From a virus: DNA of 20,960 nucleotides. The translations under genes were made by a program, and so were the position numbers. Below, one piece after another: positions 19,757 to 20,960 of this stretch (position 1 is its first letter; every line of letters starts with the position of its first letter). The DNA lies in the IMG/VR virus record IMGVR_UViG_3300034280_000758, positions 1-20,960 of that record. The stretch is one strand, 5' to 3'. The notes under the pieces were generated by a model. It was not told the origin of the DNA and made no database searches. It was given only the letters and a program-made list of their open reading frames with translations.

Positions 19757-20513
19757 CAGCGGCGAGTTCTACTCCCGCATCGGGACATCGCTTGAAGCGG
19801 TGAAGGAACTCGGATCTTGGATTGCCAGGAGCGGAGTCTTTAATTGTCAGAAGGATGAGCAGGGGAACATGATTGCCCTTGAGTGTCTGGCCACCCGCAA
19901 GACTCCGTTCGACTTCAAGCGCGAGTTTCATCTGGTCAACGGATCGTTGACGATGCGGTCGGATGCGATGCTTGCTGGTTACCGGACTCGCGGCGGTAAG
20001 GTCATCTGGAAACAGTTCGATTCAAACGCCGCGATTGCTATTTGGAAGTACGACGGCAACGAATGCGAAATCGGATTCACGACTGAGGACGCGAAGCAAG
20101 CTGGCCTATTACCCGCAAAGCCAGGATCTGGCTGGCAGAAAGATCCGTCGGCCATGCTCCGCGCTCGCTGCATCTCGAAGGCTATCCGCATGCTCGCGCC
20201 AGAGGTTGTCGCTGGCGTGTACACCCCAGAGGAAGCCGCCGACTTCAACACCCCATCAACACCCACCGTCGCCGCCCCAACGCGCCAGACGGTCAATGTG
20301 ACGCCGGAATCGACCTTCTCGCTGACAGACAAGCTGGAGCAAATTCTCGAACCGCACAGCGACATCGCCAATGCGTTTCTCATCAGCAAGAACCTGATCA
20401 AGGAAGGTCAGAACTTCCGCGATGTCAGCACCAAGGTGGCCAACATGATCGTGTCCGATCCTGACAGCTTCATCATCAAGGCTAAGGCATTTTCAGCTCC
20501 CACACTCGAATGA
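19680..20513 (+). CDS. recT: RecT-family single-strand annealing protein
   Basis: A 277-residue protein. The central block shows the RecT pattern: GTSLEAVKELGSWIARSGVF, DFKREFHLVNGSLTMRSDAM, GFTTEDAKQAGLL, then SGWQKDPSAMLRARCISKAI and RMLAPEVVAGVYTPEEA, the family's most conserved part. RecT binds single-stranded DNA and anneals complementary strands during phage recombination and repair. The N-terminal 25 residues and the tail after about 200 are polar. It overlaps the next gene (ATGA), which encodes the RecE-like partner. Confidence 0.85.
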   Translation: MSSNLQTNLTVAVPSQTQSLATTSTDSGEFYSRIGTSLEAVKELGSWIARSGVFNCQKDEQGNMIALECLATRKTPFDFKREFHLVNGSLTMRSDAMLAGYRTRGGKVIWKQFDSNAAIAIWKYDGNECEIGFTTEDAKQAGLLPAKPGSGWQKDPSAMLRARCISKAIRMLAPEVVAGVYTPEEAADFNTPSTPTVAAPTRQTVNVTPESTFSLTDKLEQILEPHSDIANAFLISKNLIKEGQNFRDVSTKVANMIVSDPDSFIIKAKAFSAPTLE

Positions 20514-20960
20514 GCATTCTAAACCGCCACGTTAATTTCGACATGCCAGCGGAGAAGTATCACGCCGTTGATGCTCTCTCAAAGTCGATGATGACCAAGA
20601 TCCTCAAGTCGCCAGCGCACTACAAGGCAGCGTTGGACGAGCATCAGGAGCCGACGAAATCCATGCAGCTTGGCACGGCGATTCATACCGCTGTTCTCGA
20701 ACCGCAACTGTACTCGCAAGTCGTCGCCGTGATTCCGCCGGACATCGACGGTCGGAACAAGGAGGGCAAAGCGTGGAAAGAGCAACATAAGAGCCGCATC
20801 CACCTGACTCATGCCGAGGACATTGATGTCCAGGGCGTCGCGAACAGTGTCCGACGCCATCCGTTCTGGGACATCATCAACCTGCCACACAAGATCGAGG
20901 CGAGTGTCTTCGCTCAAGATGAGGAGACTGGCCTACCTCTGAAAGCTCGTCCCGATCTGT
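20510..20960 (+). CDS. RecE-like exonuclease (PD-(D/E)XK, DUF3799-like), partial
   Basis: 150 residues of a frame that runs off the window. The opening VNFDMPAEKYHAVDALSKSM, MTKILKSPAHYKAALDE and SMQLGTAIHTAVLEPQLY match the N-terminal nuclease part of RecE/exonuclease VIII-type proteins, where GxxxH belongs to the active site; LKARPDL near the end fits the next Asp. Such enzymes resect 5' ends so that RecT can anneal the exposed strand. Gene order and overlap with RecT support the pairing. The remaining catalytic residues lie beyond the window. Confidence 0.85.
   Translation, partial: MSILNRHVNFDMPAEKYHAVDALSKSMMTKILKSPAHYKAALDEHQEPTKSMQLGTAIHTAVLEPQLYSQVVAVIPPDIDGRNKEGKAWKEQHKSRIHLTHAEDIDVQGVANSVRRHPFWDIINLPHKIEASVFAQDEETGLPLKARPDL

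Overview
The window is part of a tailed double-stranded DNA phage genome (Caudoviricetes). It holds a portal C-terminus, a scaffold-like protein, a major capsid protein candidate, an S74-type tail fibre, a holin/spanin-like lysis block, an orphan cytosine methylase and a RecT/RecE-type recombination pair. There are no rRNA genes, tRNA genes, CRISPR arrays or insertion sequences that I can see. The portal looks podovirus-like. A putative outer-membrane lipoprotein and GT25 glycosyltransferases suggest a Gram-negative host, but I cannot name it. Most starts lack a clear Shine-Dalgarno sequence.

Layout. (1) 1-5210, plus strand: portal end, then a tightly coupled five-gene glycan-modification cassette (methyltransferase, GT25, methyltransferase-like, GT25, GH130-like propeller), then a small protein. 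(2) 5221-6369: scaffold-like protein, closed by a hairpin terminator at 6391-6430. (3) 6434-13054, minus strand: small terminase candidate, PD-(D/E)XK-like protein, capsid protein followed by two tandem terminators, four tail genes, two small genes, then a run of tiny overlapping genes that looks like a lysis cassette (two holin-like proteins and an overlapping spanin-like pair). (4) 13055-13226: divergent switch region with A-tracts and a 15-bp palindrome. (5) 13227-17414, plus strand: about a dozen small, mostly acidic proteins of unknown role plus a small transglycosylase-like protein. (6) 17411-18303: cytosine-5 methylase gene whose whole length is also open in a second frame. (7) 18304-18718: a 415-base gene-free stretch rich in hairpins and phased repeats. 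(8) 18719-20960: unknown coiled-coil protein, helix-turn-helix protein, RecT and the start of a RecE-like exonuclease.

How the parts may work together: the left and minus-strand blocks build and release the virion, and the right block looks like the early region (takeover, DNA modification, recombination). The most interesting items are the double-frame methylase locus, two hairpin elements with matching alternative folds lying across stop codons at 14234-14302 and 14991-15056, and the glycan cassette inserted between portal and scaffold genes.
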